A stretch of 64,000 nucleotides of DNA. It comes from Hyphomicrobiales bacterium. GTDB lineage: Bacteria > Pseudomonadota > Alphaproteobacteria > Rhizobiales > Rhizobiaceae. Positions 36,352 through 45,335 of the stretch are shown here, piece by piece. Every line of letters begins with the position of its first letter. Position 1 is the first letter of the stretch. Under the pieces are notes generated by a model. That model was not told where the DNA came from. It was given only the letters and a program-made list of their open reading frames with translations, and made no database searches. Location of the stretch: positions 408,760 to 472,759 of the forward strand of contig UBXG01000002.1 of assembly GCA_900469475.1 (NCBI GenBank). Reading direction: 5' to 3'. The position numbers and the translations under genes are program-made.

Positions 36352-37116
36352 ATGAACCGCTTGAATGGAAAAGTTGCAATCGTCACCGGCGCCAGCTCCG
36401 GCATCGGCCGCACCACGGCAAAACTCTTCGCCGCCGAAGGCGCCAAGGTTATTGTCGGCGCTCGCCGCGCGGCAGAGCTGGAAAGCCTTGCCGCCGAGAT
36501 CAAAGCTGCCGGAGGAGAAGCAGCCGTCTTGGCTGGTGACGTACGCTCGGAAGACTACCACAAGGCGCTGGTCGCCCTTGCTGTCGAGCGCCACGGCAAG
36601 CTCGATATTGCTTTCAACAACGCCGGCACGCTCGGCGAGGCCGGTCCCAGCACCAAGGTTTCGGAGGCAGGTTTTTCCGAAGCGCTGGCGATCAATCTCA
36701 CCGCATCGTTCCTCGCCGCCAAGCACCAGATTGGCGAAATGATCAGGCATGGCGGCGGTTCCGTGATCTTCACCTCGACGTTCGTCGGCCATACCGTCAG
36801 CTTCCCTGGCGTTGCCGCCTATGCCGCCAGCAAGTCCGGCCTGATCGGCCTGACGCAGACGCTGGCCGCCGAATTTGGCCCGCAGAATGTGCGCGTCAAC
36901 GCTGTCCTGCCGGGTGCCGTCGATACCGATATGTATCGCGACATGAACGACACGGTCGAAAAGCAGGCTTTCATAACGAATCTGCATGCGCTGAAGCGCG
37001 TCGCCGGCCCGGAAGAGATCGCTCGCTCGGTCCTTTATCTTGCCTCCGATGATGCGAGCTTCGTCAGCGGCACGGCTTCGCTCGTCGATGGCGGCCTGTC
37101 GATCACGCGTACCTGA
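36352..37116 (+). CDS. Short-chain dehydrogenase/reductase
   Basis: A 254-residue classical SDR. The cofactor motif is TGASSGIGRTTA, with Arg residues after strand 2 (GARRAAELE) favouring NADP(H). The NAG motif is NNAGTLG, the catalytic Ser lies in TSTFVGHTVS, and Tyr/Lys lie in YAASKSG. The C-terminus FVSGTASLVDGG is typical. The ATG at 36352 has AGGAGATGG upstream. It is divergent from a DmlR-type LysR gene. The substrate is unknown. Confidence 0.9.
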   Translation: MNRLNGKVAIVTGASSGIGRTTAKLFAAEGAKVIVGARRAAELESLAAEIKAAGGEAAVLAGDVRSEDYHKALVALAVERHGKLDIAFNNAGTLGEAGPSTKVSEAGFSEALAINLTASFLAAKHQIGEMIRHGGGSVIFTSTFVGHTVSFPGVAAYAASKSGLIGLTQTLAAEFGPQNVRVNAVLPGAVDTDMYRDMNDTVEKQAFITNLHALKRVAGPEEIARSVLYLASDDASFVSGTASLVDGGLSITRT

Positions 37117-37164
37117 GCGCCCGTTTCACGGTGTCGCCGCCAGTATCGGCAGCTTCGGAACACA

Positions 37165-37205
37165 GACATGATCCCGCAAACGTGAATTGGTTGCGGGATC
37201 ATGTC
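37165..37205. repeat. 15-bp perfect inverted repeat between convergent genes
   Basis: GACATGATCCCGCAA (37165-37179) and TTGCGGGATCATGTC (37191-37205) flank an 11-base loop. The stem is unusually long and lies between the SDR and SnoaL-like stops. No T run follows on either strand, so a terminator role is possible but not clear. Confidence 0.7.
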
Positions 37206-37256
37206 GCCGGAATGCTTTGAATGAGCCGGGACTCTAATCCCTTGCGGCCTTTCCAC

Positions 37257-37712
37257 TCAGAACATCGTATTGTTGTTCATGGACTTCTCGGGGATCGGTT
37301 GCACCGAGTCCCAATGTTCCTGGATCTTGTTGTCTTCGACACGGAAGATATCGACGATGGCGCTGCCGCGATCGCCCGGCTGGCGAATGGCGTGGACGCG
37401 CAGGATCACATAATCGCCGTCGACCATCACGCGCTTGATCTCGCTCTTGGACTGCGGAAAGTTCTTCTTCAGATAATCCAGAAAACCGCGCAGGCCTTCG
37501 GGGCCATCGGCGGCAAGAGGATTGTGCTGGATGTACTTGCCGAGATATTTGGAGGCCGCGTCGAAATCCTTGTCGTTCAGCGCCTTCTGGTAGAAGTCCA
37601 GAACGATCTCCTTGTTCTTCTGCTCTTGCGGCGAATAAGCACGCTCGGCAAAGGCCGGCATGGCAGCGGCCAGGGTTGGCAGGGCGATGACAGCGACTTT
37701 CATCAGTTTCAA
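37257..37712 (-). CDS. Secreted SnoaL-like/NTF2-fold protein
   Basis: About 151 residues. A signal peptide (MKVAVIALPTLAAAMPAFA) is followed by a SnoaL-like domain (NKEIVLDFYQKALNDKDFDAA, YIQHNPLAADGPEGL, VDIFRVEDNKIQEHWDSVQ). Relatives are annotated as ester-cyclase or polyketide cyclase-like, but periplasmic members have no assigned reaction. I prefer the TTG at 37712, which sits 7 bases after AGGAG. The first ATG (37703) is too far from that site. Confidence 0.75.
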   Translation of the reverse strand: MKLMKVAVIALPTLAAAMPAFAERAYSPQEQKNKEIVLDFYQKALNDKDFDAASKYLGKYIQHNPLAADGPEGLRGFLDYLKKNFPQSKSEIKRVMVDGDYVILRVHAIRQPGDRGSAIVDIFRVEDNKIQEHWDSVQPIPEKSMNNNTMF

Positions 37713-37916
37713 GACGTTGCTCCTTTGCTCGTTAACGTGTTCACCTTTGTCGAGGCCAAGGGTCCGCGCAAATGACAAGGGCGTGAGGGCGATGTGATTG
37801 TCTGCCGGAATAGCGGGAAAGGACGGCTCACAACCGTAATGAGAGAATGCCGCGATTGCCTATGACACGCCAAAGGCTTAGGCTTATCAGCAAAAGAACA
37901 GGCGACGGGTTCAGGC

Positions 37917-39128
37917 ATGGTTCTCGCAAGAAAGCGCATCCTCCTCATCATCTCCGGCGGCATCGCGGCTTATAAGAGCCTCGATCTCATCCGCCGGCTG
38001 CGTGAACGCGGCGCGAGTGTGCGGCCCGTCATGACAGCGGGTGCGCAGGAGTTCATCACGCCGCTTGCCGTCGGCGCGCTGGCCGCCGACCATGTCTTTA
38101 CCGATCTGTTTTCACGAGAGGATGAGCAGGATGTCGGCCATATCAGGCTGGCGCGCGACTGTGATCTCGTGCTGATCGCGCCGGCGACTGCCGATCTGCT
38201 CGCCAAGATGGCAAATGGGCTGGCCGATGATCTCGCCTCGACAATATTGCTCGCCACCGACCGGCCCGTGCTCGCAGCCCCAGCGATGAACCCGAAGATG
38301 TGGGCGCATCCGGCGACGAAGCGCAATGTCGAAACGCTGCGCCGGGACGGTATTACCTTTGTCGGGCCGATGACCGGCGAAATGGCCGAGAGCGGCGAGG
38401 CCGGCGCCGGCCGGATGGCCGAACCGCTTGATATCGTCGGGGCGGCGGAGAGACGGCTGGACGACGGTGCAAAGCCGCTTGCCGGCAAGAAGGCGGTCGT
38501 CACCTCCGGGCCGACGCATGAGCCGATCGACCCCGTGCGCTATATCGCCAACCGTTCGTCTGGACGGCAGGGCCATGCGATTGCGGCAGCGCTTGCCGCC
38601 CTTGGCGCCGACGTTACCCTCGTTTCGGGCCCTGTCACCATACCCGATCCGGTCGGTCTTACCGTCATCCATGTCGAGCGAGCTGATGAGATGCGCGATG
38701 CCGTTTTGGCGGCCCTTCCGGCCGATATCGCGGTGATGGTGGCCGCTGTGGCCGACTGGCGCGTCGCCTCCGCATCGGACCAGAAGATCAAGAAGCATCC
38801 GGGCGAGTCGATCCCGACTTTGGCGCTCACGGAAAACCCCGATATTTTGAAAACGGTCGGCCATCACACGCAGCGGCCGAAACTGGTCATCGGCTTTGCC
38901 GCCGAAACACAGGATGTCGAGAGCAATGCCCGCGCGAAGCTGGAGCGCAAGGGCGCCGACTTCATCGTCGCCAACGACGTCTCACCCGCAACCGGCATCA
39001 TGGGCGGCACGCGCAATCGCGTGAAGATTATTAGCCATTACGGCGTCGAACAGTGGCCCGATCTCGACAAGGATGAAGTGGCGGTGCGACTGGCAGCGCT
39101 GATATCGGAACAGTTCAAGCAGGGATAG
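37917..39128 (+). CDS. coaBC: Bifunctional phosphopantothenoylcysteine decarboxylase/phosphopantothenate-cysteine ligase
   Basis: A 403-residue CoA biosynthesis enzyme. The N-terminal CoaC flavodomain contains ISGGIAAYKSLDLIRRL, the substrate-binding APATADLLAKMANG and the APAMNPKMWAHPA motif. The CoaB half begins near VVTSGPTHEPIDPVRYIANRS and includes the Lys-rich KIKK motif and IGFAAET. Full length. It stands alone, with its 3' end overlapping the convergent amidotransferase by 14 bp. Confidence 0.96.
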   Translation: MVLARKRILLIISGGIAAYKSLDLIRRLRERGASVRPVMTAGAQEFITPLAVGALAADHVFTDLFSREDEQDVGHIRLARDCDLVLIAPATADLLAKMANGLADDLASTILLATDRPVLAAPAMNPKMWAHPATKRNVETLRRDGITFVGPMTGEMAESGEAGAGRMAEPLDIVGAAERRLDDGAKPLAGKKAVVTSGPTHEPIDPVRYIANRSSGRQGHAIAAALAALGADVTLVSGPVTIPDPVGLTVIHVERADEMRDAVLAALPADIAVMVAAVADWRVASASDQKIKKHPGESIPTLALTENPDILKTVGHHTQRPKLVIGFAAETQDVESNARAKLERKGADFIVANDVSPATGIMGGTRNRVKIISHYGVEQWPDLDKDEVAVRLAALISEQFKQG

Positions 39129-39930
39129 CAGCCGGCGCCCTGATCTCTCCGGCGGCACGCTCTTCCGGCTGGAAAGGCGTGACATGGACACCGGTATCGT
39201 CGATCATGACGGCGCTGCCGTCCGGAATCTCACGCCAGGCATCAACGTCGTCATTCAACGGCTCGGAAACGAGGCAATACCCCAAGCCGACGGGCGAGGC
39301 ATAGAGCGTCGGCGCCTTGCGGTCGGTCGCATAGCGGATGGCGTAGAGCGACTTGCCGTCGGAAAAGGCCGCGGTGAAGCGCACCAGCACCGAACCGGTC
39401 AAATGCAGCGAGAGCCCTTCGACAAAGCCGATGGTCTGAGCGATCGCTGTGATCGGATTCGTCGCCAGGCCAAACTGCATCGCCAGCAGAAACAGAAGCT
39501 CGGAATCGGTCGTGCCGCTGCGGGCATGGAAGAGCTTGTCATCGAGCATGGCTTCCATCGGCCGGCGCAGGCGGTCGAAATTGGAAATCTGGCCATTGTG
39601 CTGGAACGACCAGTTTTCGAAGACGAAAGGATGGCAATTGTCACGGCGCGTGCCGCCGCCGGTGGCCGCACGGACATGGGCGAGGAAGAGCGGCGAGCGG
39701 ATCTGCCGCGCCAGGCTCTTCAGATTGCAATCAGACCAGGCCGGCAGGATATCGCGGTAACGGCCCGGTTCCGGCCGGTCGCCATACCAGGCGATGCCGA
39801 AACCGTCACCATTGGTCGCCGTCTTGGCGCGCGTGGCGCAATGGGATTGTTCGATCAGGGAGTGGGCGGGCGAAGACACCAGCTCCTCCAGATAGAGGGG
39901 GTCTCCGCGATAGGCTGCCCAGCGACACAT
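39115..39930 (-). CDS. Class II glutamine amidotransferase (YafJ-like)
   Basis: 271 residues of the Ntn-hydrolase glutaminase type. Starting at the ATG at 39930 places the nucleophile Cys at position 2 (MCRWAAYRGDPLYLEE). Other family elements are GDGFGIAWYGD, HVRAATGGGTRRDNCHPFVFENWSFQHNGQ (split over residues about 100-130) and SGTTDSELLFLL. The acceptor substrate is unknown. The fold is shared with EgtC of ergothioneine synthesis, but no egtB or egtD is near, so I do not call it EgtC. Confidence 0.85.
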   Translation of the reverse strand: MCRWAAYRGDPLYLEELVSSPAHSLIEQSHCATRAKTATNGDGFGIAWYGDRPEPGRYRDILPAWSDCNLKSLARQIRSPLFLAHVRAATGGGTRRDNCHPFVFENWSFQHNGQISNFDRLRRPMEAMLDDKLFHARSGTTDSELLFLLAMQFGLATNPITAIAQTIGFVEGLSLHLTGSVLVRFTAAFSDGKSLYAIRYATDRKAPTLYASPVGLGYCLVSEPLNDDVDAWREIPDGSAVMIDDTGVHVTPFQPEERAAGEIRAPAAIPA

Positions 39931-40262
39931 GCGTCTCTCACTCCGATTCCTGCTGTCTTCCTGTCCCGCGGGAGAATGGCAAATCTTGGACGATTGTTTA
40001 TGCGGAATGGGTAATAAAGTCTTAATTTTCCATGCAGTGCAGCGCAAGATGACAGATATTTGACGCTTCGTCCGTTCACGTTTCGCATCGCAACATTTTC
40101 GTCGTGAAGGCCGCTGCGGCAGGACTCTTGCTCGAGATGCGGCGGGCAACACATTTCACTGCGACAATAAGTGTGAAGCTCCCCAAGACCGGGCCTCTTG
40201 CATCAAGTCAAATTTGAGCTACGTTAAGCTTGTCTGAAACGTAACGAAAGGAAGGTGATCCA
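39931..40262. other. Intergenic region before the small ORF at 40263
   Basis: 332 bp between the divergent amidotransferase and a 24-codon ORF. It contains an AT-rich block (about 40000-40060) and, near the ORF, the near-palindromic TACGTTAAGC..TGAAACGTAACG (about 40220-40245). It should hold promoters for both sides. No RNA gene was recognised. Confidence 0.4.
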
Positions 40263-40337
40263 ATGTCTAGTGAGATTTCGGTCTTTGTATACGGCATGGA
40301 AATGGTTGTGAACGTTGCGAGGCAGCCCTCGCTCTGA
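40263..40337 (+). CDS. Possible 24-residue small protein or leader peptide
   Basis: The ORF starts MSSEISVFVYGMEMVVNVAR and ends QPSL. A strong Shine-Dalgarno (AAGGAAGG) lies 9 bases before the ATG. A good intrinsic terminator follows 58 bp later, so this is a short stand-alone transcript of about 200 bases. The peptide could be a real small protein, or the RNA could be a regulator with an incidental ORF. I do not recognise either. otsB begins 142 bp downstream, beyond the terminator. Confidence 0.45.
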   Translation: MSSEISVFVYGMEMVVNVARQPSL

Positions 40338-40394
40338 CCAACACCTTCCCGAAGCGTTCGCCGCTTCAGGCCAGTTACGGGCCAAAGCTCATGG

Positions 40395-40419
40395 GGGGTC
40401 GCCTAAGGCGATCCCTTTT
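40395..40419 (+). terminator. Intrinsic terminator after the small ORF
   Basis: GGGGTCGCC (40395-40403) pairs with GGCGATCCC (40407-40415) with one G-U pair, a 3-base loop and a TTTT tail. It separates the small-ORF transcript from otsB. Confidence 0.8.
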
Positions 40420-40479
40420 GATTTTCAGCCGTTCGTTTTTTTCCTTGCCAAACGGGAAGAGCGCCTTAGCTAACTCAGC

Positions 40480-41274
40480 ATGTCTTCTCAGGAACAGCCC
40501 GAACAGGGTGAAGCCAAGCCGAGGCCGCTGAACGAGCCGGCCCTTACCGCACTCTCATTGTATCCGCAGGACTGGGCCTTGTTCCTCGATATCGACGGAA
40601 CCCTGCTCGATCTCGCCGAAAGGCCGGAAGCGATTGTCGTGCCCGACTATCTGCCCGGCACGCTGCATGCGCTCTCCCGCCAGCTCGGCGGCGCACTGGC
40701 CTTGGTCACCGGCCGCGCCATCGAATTCGTCGATCCCCTTTTTGCGCCCTTCCGCTTTCCCGTTGCAGGCCTCCATGGCGCAGAACGGCGTGATGCGGCC
40801 GGACGGCTGCGCCGTGCGCATATCCCACCCGCCTTTCAGGCGATGAAGCAGACCATTGCCTACGAGGCCCAAGCCTGGCCCGGCGCCATCGTCGAGGACA
40901 AGGGGGCGGCGGTTGCGGTCCACTTCCGCCATGCACCTGCATATGAGTCCGAGATCGGCGAAGCCATGCAGCGCCATCTGGAGGAAGCGGGTCCCGACTG
41001 GAACCTTCAACGTGGCAAAATGGTCCTAGAAATCTGCCCTGCCCACGCCAGCAAGGGACATGCCGTCGAGGCGTTTCTGTCAGAAGCGCCCTTCGAAGGA
41101 CGCCGTCCGGTCGCGATCGGCGACGACGTGACCGACGAGACGATGTTTGCCGCCGCCAATCGTCTCGGCGGCCAATCCGTGCGCATCGGCGACGCGAACG
41201 GAAAAACACTGGCGCGTGCATCCATTGGCTCACCTGCGCGTTTAAGGGACGTGCTGGGAACGCTCGTCAAGTAA
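40480..41274 (+). CDS. otsB: Trehalose-6-phosphate phosphatase
   Basis: A 264-residue HAD-family phosphatase that completes trehalose synthesis from trehalose-6-phosphate. The nucleophile motif is FLDIDGTLLD (Asp37, Asp39), motif II lies in LALVTGRAIEF, and motif IV is AIGDDVTDETMF. The substrate-cap segment HIPPAFQAMKQTI follows the AGLHGAERRD motif. It lies 47 bp before otsA; both are normally induced by osmotic and stationary-phase stress. Confidence 0.95.
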   Translation: MSSQEQPEQGEAKPRPLNEPALTALSLYPQDWALFLDIDGTLLDLAERPEAIVVPDYLPGTLHALSRQLGGALALVTGRAIEFVDPLFAPFRFPVAGLHGAERRDAAGRLRRAHIPPAFQAMKQTIAYEAQAWPGAIVEDKGAAVAVHFRHAPAYESEIGEAMQRHLEEAGPDWNLQRGKMVLEICPAHASKGHAVEAFLSEAPFEGRRPVAIGDDVTDETMFAAANRLGGQSVRIGDANGKTLARASIGSPARLRDVLGTLVK

Positions 41275-41321
41275 TTTTCGATCATGGCGATGTCTCCCAG
41301 GCTTCTCGAAAGGAAGAATTC

Positions 41322-42698
41322 GTGAGTCGACTCATCATTGTTTCTAATCGTGTTTCCGTACCCGACCATAAAGGCGCCGCTGCGGCAGGCGGCCTTGCGG
41401 TGGCTCTGCAGGCGGCGCTCGCCGAGCGCGGCGGCATCTGGATGGGCTGGTCCGGCAAATCGAGCGGCGACGCGGAGCCTGAGCCGCTGCGGATGACGCA
41501 GGACGGCAACATCACCTATGCGCTCACCGATCTGACCCAGACCGATGTCGAGGAATACTACCAGGGGTTTGCCAACCGCGTGCTCTGGCCGATCTGCCAC
41601 TACCGGCTCGACCTCGCCGAATATGCCCGCAAGGAAATGACGGGGTATTTCCGCGTCAACCGCTTCTTTGCCCATCGTCTTGCGCCCCTGATCGAACCCG
41701 ACGACATCATCTGGGTTCACGACTATCATCTCATCCCGCTTGCAGCGGAGCTGCGGCAGATGGGCCTGAAGAACCGCATAGGCTTCTTCCTGCATATTCC
41801 CTGGCCACCGGCCGATGTCGTGCTTGCCATGCCGGTGCACGAGGAGATCATGCGGGGCCTTTCCTCCTACGACCTGCTCGGTTTTCAGACGGACCATGAT
41901 CTTGAGAACTTTGCAGGCTGCCTGAAGCGCGAGGGGATGGGCATCGAGAAAAGTCCGGGCCATTTTAGCGCTCACGGCCATGATTTTCGCGGCGGCGCCT
42001 ATTCAATCGGCATCGAGACGGCGGGCTTTGCCGAATTCGCCCGCAAAGCAGCGTCGCACAGCATGGTGCAGAAAGTGCGCCAAAGCATCGAAGGCCGCGA
42101 CCTCATTCTCGGCGTCGACCGGCTCGATTACTCCAAAGGCATCACGCAGCGCATCGATGCCTTCGAACGTTTCATCACCAACAACCCCGCCCACCAGCGC
42201 AGCATCACCTATCTGCAGATCACGCCGAAATCTCGCTCGGAAGTCCCCGAATACGAGGCAATGCAGAACGCCGTTGCCGAACAGGCCGGACGGGTCAACG
42301 GCGCGATCGGCACGGTCGACTGGGTGCCGATCCGCTATATCAATCGCTCGATCAGCCGCCCGATCCTGGCAGGCCTTTACCGGATTGCGAAGGTCGGGCT
42401 CGTGACGCCGCTACGCGACGGCATGAACCTGGTTGCCAAGGAATATGTCGCGGCGCAGGACCCTGAAAACCCGGGCGTGCTGGTGCTCTCGCGCTTTGCC
42501 GGTGCGGCGCGCAAGCTGAAGGGCGCCTTGCTGGTCAATCCCTATGATGTCGACGGTACCGCCAATGCGCTGGCGCGCGCCATCAACATGCCGCTGCAAG
42601 AGCGGCAGGAGCGCTGGCGCGGCATGATGGATTATCTGCTCGAAAACGACGTATCGCGCTGGTGCGAGACGTTTCTTGCCGATCTTACGGCGGAATAG
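41322..42698 (+). CDS. otsA: Alpha,alpha-trehalose-phosphate synthase (UDP-forming)
   Basis: A 458-residue GT20 glycosyltransferase joining glucose from UDP-glucose to glucose-6-phosphate. Motifs: IIVSNRVSVP and AGGLAVAL at the N-terminus, IWVHDYHLIPLA, GFFLHIPWPPADV, LGVDRLDYSKGI and TPLRDGMNLVAKEYVAAQ. The start is the GTG at 41322 behind AAAGGAAG. It forms an otsBA operon with no otsC-type hydrolase nearby. Confidence 0.96.
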   Translation: MSRLIIVSNRVSVPDHKGAAAAGGLAVALQAALAERGGIWMGWSGKSSGDAEPEPLRMTQDGNITYALTDLTQTDVEEYYQGFANRVLWPICHYRLDLAEYARKEMTGYFRVNRFFAHRLAPLIEPDDIIWVHDYHLIPLAAELRQMGLKNRIGFFLHIPWPPADVVLAMPVHEEIMRGLSSYDLLGFQTDHDLENFAGCLKREGMGIEKSPGHFSAHGHDFRGGAYSIGIETAGFAEFARKAASHSMVQKVRQSIEGRDLILGVDRLDYSKGITQRIDAFERFITNNPAHQRSITYLQITPKSRSEVPEYEAMQNAVAEQAGRVNGAIGTVDWVPIRYINRSISRPILAGLYRIAKVGLVTPLRDGMNLVAKEYVAAQDPENPGVLVLSRFAGAARKLKGALLVNPYDVDGTANALARAINMPLQERQERWRGMMDYLLENDVSRWCETFLADLTAE

Positions 42699-42708
42699 AG
42701 CATGATGA

Positions 42709-43611
42709 TCATCCGGCGGCGGCCTCGGTGAGCAGCCACTGTGCCAACCGCTCCGCCTCCGGATTCGCGGCGGCCGGCGGCAACAGCCAATAGCCGCGCT
42801 CCGGCGCCTGCAGCATGGGACCCACCGTCACCAGCGTTCGGGCGGCAAGCAGGGAATCGACTAGGCCCATCCAGCCGATGGCAACGCCCTGCTCGCTGAG
42901 GGCGGCCTGCACGACGAGCGAATAGGTATTGAAGCGCAGGTCGCCGCGGCCGGCATAGGCGTCCCGGGCAATGCCGAAGGCGGCAAGATAGCTCTGCCAG
43001 TCGAACCACGGCGACGGCATTTCTGAATCGAGATGAACAAGCGTGGTGCCGGCAAGCTGCGAGGGATCGGTGAATGGACCGTGCCGCTCTGCAAAACCTC
43101 TGGTACAGATCGGCACGACCTTCTCCGGCAGAAGTAGCGTTGCGCCCGAACCGAACTCGTTGCGTGTTCCGAAGAAGACGGCGATATCGCCACTTTCCGG
43201 CGCGCCGCGATCCAGCCGCTGCGTGGCGACGATCTGGATATCGACTTCCGGATAGACGAGCCGGAACGCATGCATGCGGGGAATGAGCCAGAGCGCGGAA
43301 AAGGCATAGTCGGTGCGCAAACGAACGGACGGGCGCTCCGCCTCGACGCGGAAGCTGCGCACCAGATTGTCGACGCCGGCAACCGACTTTTCGACGATTT
43401 CGAAGAGGCGCTGCCCCTCGGGCGAGAGCATGACACCGCGATGCTGGCGGTGAAACAGGGACACGCCCATCTGCTCTTCGATACGGCGGATCTGATAGCT
43501 GACGGCTGGTTGCGTCAGGCCAAGCGCTGCAGCGGCAGCGGAGAGGCTGCCGGAGCGGCCCACTTCCAGGAATATCCGCAGCCAACCGAGATCGACGAGA
43601 CGTTCAGCCAT
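42709..43611 (-). CDS. LysR-family regulator of choline sulfate use (putative)
   Basis: 300 residues. HTH: DLGWLRIFLEVGRSGSLSAAAAALGLTQPAVSYQIRRIEEQ in order; effector domain from SVRLRTDYAFSALWLIPRM. The ATG at 43611 has AAAGGAA 7 bases upstream and is preferred over an in-frame start at 43629. It is divergent from betC across 157 bp, the arrangement in which a LysR regulator controls choline sulfatase. The regulatory target is inferred from position. Confidence 0.88.
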   Translation of the reverse strand: MAERLVDLGWLRIFLEVGRSGSLSAAAAALGLTQPAVSYQIRRIEEQMGVSLFHRQHRGVMLSPEGQRLFEIVEKSVAGVDNLVRSFRVEAERPSVRLRTDYAFSALWLIPRMHAFRLVYPEVDIQIVATQRLDRGAPESGDIAVFFGTRNEFGSGATLLLPEKVVPICTRGFAERHGPFTDPSQLAGTTLVHLDSEMPSPWFDWQSYLAAFGIARDAYAGRGDLRFNTYSLVVQAALSEQGVAIGWMGLVDSLLAARTLVTVGPMLQAPERGYWLLPPAAANPEAERLAQWLLTEAAAG

Positions 43612-43768
43612 AAAATTTCCTTTTGGCATCCATCGAAAAATGTCTGCTTCACAGCGGGAACTCTAGTGATGTTCAATAAAATAATCGAATAACAAACCGT
43701 GAGCTATCGTCATGGCACTTCCGCAATGCGTTAGCAGCCGGCCTCTGATCTCCAAGGAAAACACGCGA

Positions 43769-45283
43769 ATGTCCCACCCGAATATCCTCATCCTCATGGT
43801 CGATCAGTTCAACGGCACGTTCTTCCCGGACGGCCCGGCCGATTTCCTGCATGCACCGGTCCTGAAGGCTCTGGCGAAGCGCTCCGTGCGCTTTGCCAAC
43901 AGCTATACGGCAAGCCCGCTCTGCGCGCCGGCCCGTGCCTCCTTCATGTCGGGGCAGCTGCCGAGCCGCACACGCGTCTACGACAATGCCGCCGAATTCT
44001 GCTCGGATATCCCGACTTTCGCCCATCACCTACGCGCCGCCGGCTACCAGACGGCGCTCTCGGGCAAGATGCATTTCGTCGGCCCGGATCAGATGCATGG
44101 CTTCGAGGAGCGGCTGACGACCGACATCTACCCTGCCGATTTCGGCTGGACGCCTGATTATACGAAGCCGGGCGAGCGCATCGACTGGTGGTATCACAAT
44201 CTCGGTTCGGTCACCGGCGCGGGCACTGCCGAGATCACCAATCAGATGGAATATGACGACGAGGTTGCCTATCACGCGACCCGCAAGCTTTACGATCTCT
44301 CGCGAGGGCATGACGAACGACCGTGGTGCCTGACCGTCAGCTTCACCCATCCGCACGACCCCTATGTCGCGCGCCGGCGCTTCTGGGATCTCTATGAGGA
44401 CTGCCCGGCGCTTGATCCCGAAGTCGGCGAAATCCCCTTCGAACGGCAGGACCCGCATTCGCAGCGGCTGATGAAGGCGTGCGACCACACCGCCTTCGAC
44501 ATCACGCCGGACCAGATCCGCCGGGCACGCCGCGGCTATTTCGCCAATATCTCCTATGTCGACGAAAAGATCGGCGAGATATTGGACACGCTCGAGCGCG
44601 GCCGTATGGCCGACAACACCATTATCCTCTTCGTCTCGGATCATGGCGACATGCTCGGCGAGCGTGGCCTCTGGTTCAAGATGAACTTCTTCGAAGGTTC
44701 CGCCCGCGTGCCGCTGATGATCGCAGCTCCCGACTGGCAGCCGAAGCTTATCGATCAGCCGGTCTCGACTCTCGACGTGACGCCGACGCTGGCAGCCCTC
44801 GCGGGGATCGACATCGCATCGCTGCGCCGCTGGACCGACGGCGAAGATCTGACGCCGCTCGTACTCGGAACCGGAGGCCGCAGCCCCGTGCCGATGGAAT
44901 ATGCGGCGGAAGGTTCCGAGGCACCGCTCGTAGGCTTACGCGACGGCAATTACAAGCTGACCCTTTGCGAAAAGGACCCGCCGATGCTCTTCGACCTCAG
45001 GGAGGATCCGAAGGAGCTAACCAATCTGGCAGGCAACCCGGCCTATGCGGAAACGCTGGAGAGACTGACGGCGCAGGCCATGGAGCGCTGGGATCTTTCA
45101 AGCTTCGACGCTGCCGTGCGCGAGAGCCAGGCGCGGCGATGGGTGGTCTACACGGCCCTTCGCAACGGCGCCTATTACCCCTGGGACTATCAGCCCTTGC
45201 AGAAGGCTTCGGAGCGCTACATGCGCAATCATATGGACCTCAACGTGCTGGAGGAAAATCAGCGCTATCCGCGAGGCGAGTAG
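43769..45283 (+). CDS. betC: Choline-sulfatase
   Basis: A 504-residue type I sulfatase releasing choline and sulfate from choline-O-sulfate, feeding glycine betaine synthesis in rhizobia. Cys52 in CAPAR (52-56) is the residue converted to formylglycine. Metal-binding MVDQ near the N-terminus and VSDHGDMLGERGLWFK complete the site. The C-terminal sulfatase-associated region (VYTALRNGAYYPWDYQPLQKASE) is BetC-like. The rest of betIBA is not in the window. An anaerobic sulfatase-maturase or FGE gene would have to be elsewhere. Confidence 0.92.
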   Translation: MSHPNILILMVDQFNGTFFPDGPADFLHAPVLKALAKRSVRFANSYTASPLCAPARASFMSGQLPSRTRVYDNAAEFCSDIPTFAHHLRAAGYQTALSGKMHFVGPDQMHGFEERLTTDIYPADFGWTPDYTKPGERIDWWYHNLGSVTGAGTAEITNQMEYDDEVAYHATRKLYDLSRGHDERPWCLTVSFTHPHDPYVARRRFWDLYEDCPALDPEVGEIPFERQDPHSQRLMKACDHTAFDITPDQIRRARRGYFANISYVDEKIGEILDTLERGRMADNTIILFVSDHGDMLGERGLWFKMNFFEGSARVPLMIAAPDWQPKLIDQPVSTLDVTPTLAALAGIDIASLRRWTDGEDLTPLVLGTGGRSPVPMEYAAEGSEAPLVGLRDGNYKLTLCEKDPPMLFDLREDPKELTNLAGNPAYAETLERLTAQAMERWDLSSFDAAVRESQARRWVVYTALRNGAYYPWDYQPLQKASERYMRNHMDLNVLEENQRYPRGE

Positions 45284-45335
45284 GATTTCGATGATGGACT
45301 GATCGCAATAGCTTGGAGCGGTTTCACGAAGCACT

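Noticed and set aside
39115..39930. EgtC of ergothioneine biosynthesis
   Set aside because: It shares the class II glutaminase fold with EgtC, and an ergothioneine-type degradation cluster is in the window, but there is no egtB or egtD nearby and many rhizobia have this YafJ-like gene. The link would be speculation.
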